From NCBI GenBank assembly GCA_025966295.1, contig JAOPVD010000190.1:1-6356 (forward strand): a DNA stretch of 6,356 nt, read 5' to 3'. Source of the DNA: Frankiales bacterium (lineage in GTDB: Bacteria > Actinomycetota > Actinomycetes > Mycobacteriales > SCTD01). Under the pieces are notes generated by a model. It was not told where the DNA came from. It did not search any database and was given only the letters and a program-made list of their open reading frames with translations. Position numbers and translations under genes: made by a program. Shown here in pieces: positions 5,078 through 6,356 of the stretch; position 1 is the first letter of the stretch; the number at the start of each line of letters is the position of its first letter.

Positions 5078-6356
5078 CGCTCGTCGCGGGCGTCGACTCC
5101 TCCACCCAGTCCACGAAGGTCGTGGTCTGCGACGCCGCGTCCGGCGCGGTGCTCAGGACGGCCAGCGCGCCGCACCCGGACGGCACCGAGGTGCCCCCGT
5201 CCGCGTGGTGGGAGGCCCTCGAACGCGCCTGCGGCGGCGGGCTGCTCGCCGGTGTCGCGGCCATCGCGGTGGCCGGCCAGCAGCACGGCATGGTGCTGCT
5301 CGACGGGCAGCAGCAGGTGGTGCGGCCGGCGCTGCTCTGGAACGACGTCCGCTCGGCCGGTGCCGCCCAGGAACTGGTCGCCGAGCTCGGTCGGCAGGCC
5401 TGGGTCGACGCGGTCGGCTCCGTCCCGGTCGCGGCCTTCACCGTCACCAAGCTGCGGTGGACCGCCCAGCACGAACCGGACGCGGCGGCCCGGGCCGAGA
5501 GCGTGCTGCTCCCCCACGACTGGCTCACCTCCCGGCTGCTCGCCGACGTGGCCCTGGTCACCGACCGCGGCGACGCCTCCGGCACCGGCTACTGGTCAGC
5601 GGCCGCCGAGACCTACCGGCCGGACCTGCTCGCGCGGGCCTTCGGCCGGCCGCTGCAGACCCCACGGGTACTCGGGCCCGCCGAGCCCGCCGGGGAGACG
5701 GCCGACGGGGTGCTGGTCGCCGCCGGCACCGGGGACAACATGGGCGCCGCCCTCGGCCTGGGCGTGGGACCGGGCGACGTCGTCGTCTCGCTCGGCACCA
5801 GCGGCACGGCCTTCGCCGTGCACGACGCCCCCAGCGCCGACCCGTCGGGCGCCGTGGCCGGCTTCGCGGACGCCAGCGGCCAGCACCTCCCGCTGGTCTG
5901 CACCCTCAACGCCGCCCGGGTGCTCGTCGCCGCGGCTCGCCTGCTCGGCACCGACCTGGCCGGCCTCGACCAGCTGGCGCTGCGGGCCGAGCCGGGGGCC
6001 GGCGGGCTGGTCCTGCTGCCCTACCTCGACGGCGAGCGCACCCCCGACCTGCCGGAGGCCACCGGCACCCTCTCCGGGCTGACCCGCACCTCCATGACGC
6101 CGGAGAACCTCGCCCGGGCCGCGGTGGAGGGGATGCTGTGCGGGCTGGCCGACGCCGTCGAGGCGCTCCGGCTGCAGGGCGTCGTCGTACGCCGGTTGCT
6201 GCTCATCGGGGGCGGCTCCAGGTCGCACGCGGTGCAGGCCCTCGCCCCCTCGCTGCTGGGCGCCCCGGTCGTCGTCCCCACGCCGGCCGAGTACGTCGCC
6301 CTGGGCGCCGCCCGGCAGGCCGCCTGGGCGCTCGACCCGTCGGCCCTGCCCGACTG
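5074..6356 (+). CDS. xylB: Xylulokinase (FGGY carbohydrate kinase), 3'-truncated by the window end
   Basis: Cytoplasmic kinase that phosphorylates D-xylulose with ATP to D-xylulose 5-phosphate, feeding xylose into the pentose phosphate pathway. About 427 residues are visible, with no stop before the edge; family members are usually about 460-500 aa. The N-terminal FGGY domain starts GVDSSTQSTK with D8 (phosphate-1 loop). It continues with the xylulokinase signature GQQHG (68-72), ALLWND, KLRW, LLPHDWLTSRL, and the DRGDASGTGYW segment (164-174) typical of XylB. D221 in GTGDN matches the catalytic-base Asp of E. coli XylB. The C-terminal ATPase-like domain shows VSLGTSGT, LPYLDGERTPDLP (D319) and LLIGGGSRS (G379-). 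GTG 5074 is chosen because it places the GVDSS loop at the normal distance; its Shine-Dalgarno (GCGGG, 5062-5066) is weak. A leader ORF overlaps the start. Other xylose genes, such as xylA, are not in the window. Confidence 0.93.
   Translation, partial: MTLVAGVDSSTQSTKVVVCDAASGAVLRTASAPHPDGTEVPPSAWWEALERACGGGLLAGVAAIAVAGQQHGMVLLDGQQQVVRPALLWNDVRSAGAAQELVAELGRQAWVDAVGSVPVAAFTVTKLRWTAQHEPDAAARAESVLLPHDWLTSRLLADVALVTDRGDASGTGYWSAAAETYRPDLLARAFGRPLQTPRVLGPAEPAGETADGVLVAAGTGDNMGAALGLGVGPGDVVVSLGTSGTAFAVHDAPSADPSGAVAGFADASGQHLPLVCTLNAARVLVAAARLLGTDLAGLDQLALRAEPGAGGLVLLPYLDGERTPDLPEATGTLSGLTRTSMTPENLARAAVEGMLCGLADAVEALRLQGVVVRRLLLIGGGSRSHAVQALAPSLLGAPVVVPTPAEYVALGAARQAAWALDPSALPD

Noticed and set aside
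5252..6082. A 276-codon plus-strand frame within xylB.
   Set aside because: Pro/Ser/Arg/Ala-rich shadow of xylB; the xylB frame is continuous with all FGGY motifs, so there is no frameshift or nested gene to explain.

Overview
The window is very GC-rich and its proteins are typical of Actinomycetota: an LCP (LytR-CpsA-Psr) protein with a C-terminal LytR_C domain, a member of the actinobacteria-restricted TIGR03089 family, a mycobacterial-type NDH-2, and heavy use of GTG and TTG starts. I cannot place it reliably to genus.

Layout, left to right. (1) A plus-strand pair: an LCP cell-wall glycopolymer transferase (to 1546; its true start probably lies left of the window) and a TIGR03089 protein (1534-2226) whose TTG start overlaps the LCP stop by 13 nt. 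(2) A minus-strand pair: ndh (2527-3873) and, 143 nt beyond it in the same direction, a 54-aa uncharacterised gene (2219-2383). The small gene has its own Shine-Dalgarno and ends tail-to-tail with TIGR03089, overlapping it by 8 bp. (3) A divergent 154-bp intergenic region. (4) A plus-strand secreted lipoprotein with one canonical and one degenerate FKBP domain (4028-4939). (5) A plus-strand xylulokinase, xylB, from GTG 5074 and running off the right edge. It sits behind a good sigma70-like promoter (TTGTGA-N17-TACGTT), an imperfect dyad over the predicted transcription start, and a short leader ORF whose TGA overlaps the xylB GTG.

Functionally this is mostly housekeeping: envelope assembly (LCP), aerobic NADH oxidation (ndh), extracytoplasmic protein folding (FKBP lipoprotein) and pentose catabolism (xylB). 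These blocks appear to be separate transcription units, not one pathway. I see no mobile element, CRISPR array, RNA gene or defence locus, and no convincing novel multi-gene system. The most interesting items are small-scale: the inverted repeat overlapping the small gene's ribosome-binding site, the xylB leader ORF and operator-like dyad, the inactive-looking second FKBP domain, and the TIGR03089 protein overlapping the LCP gene.
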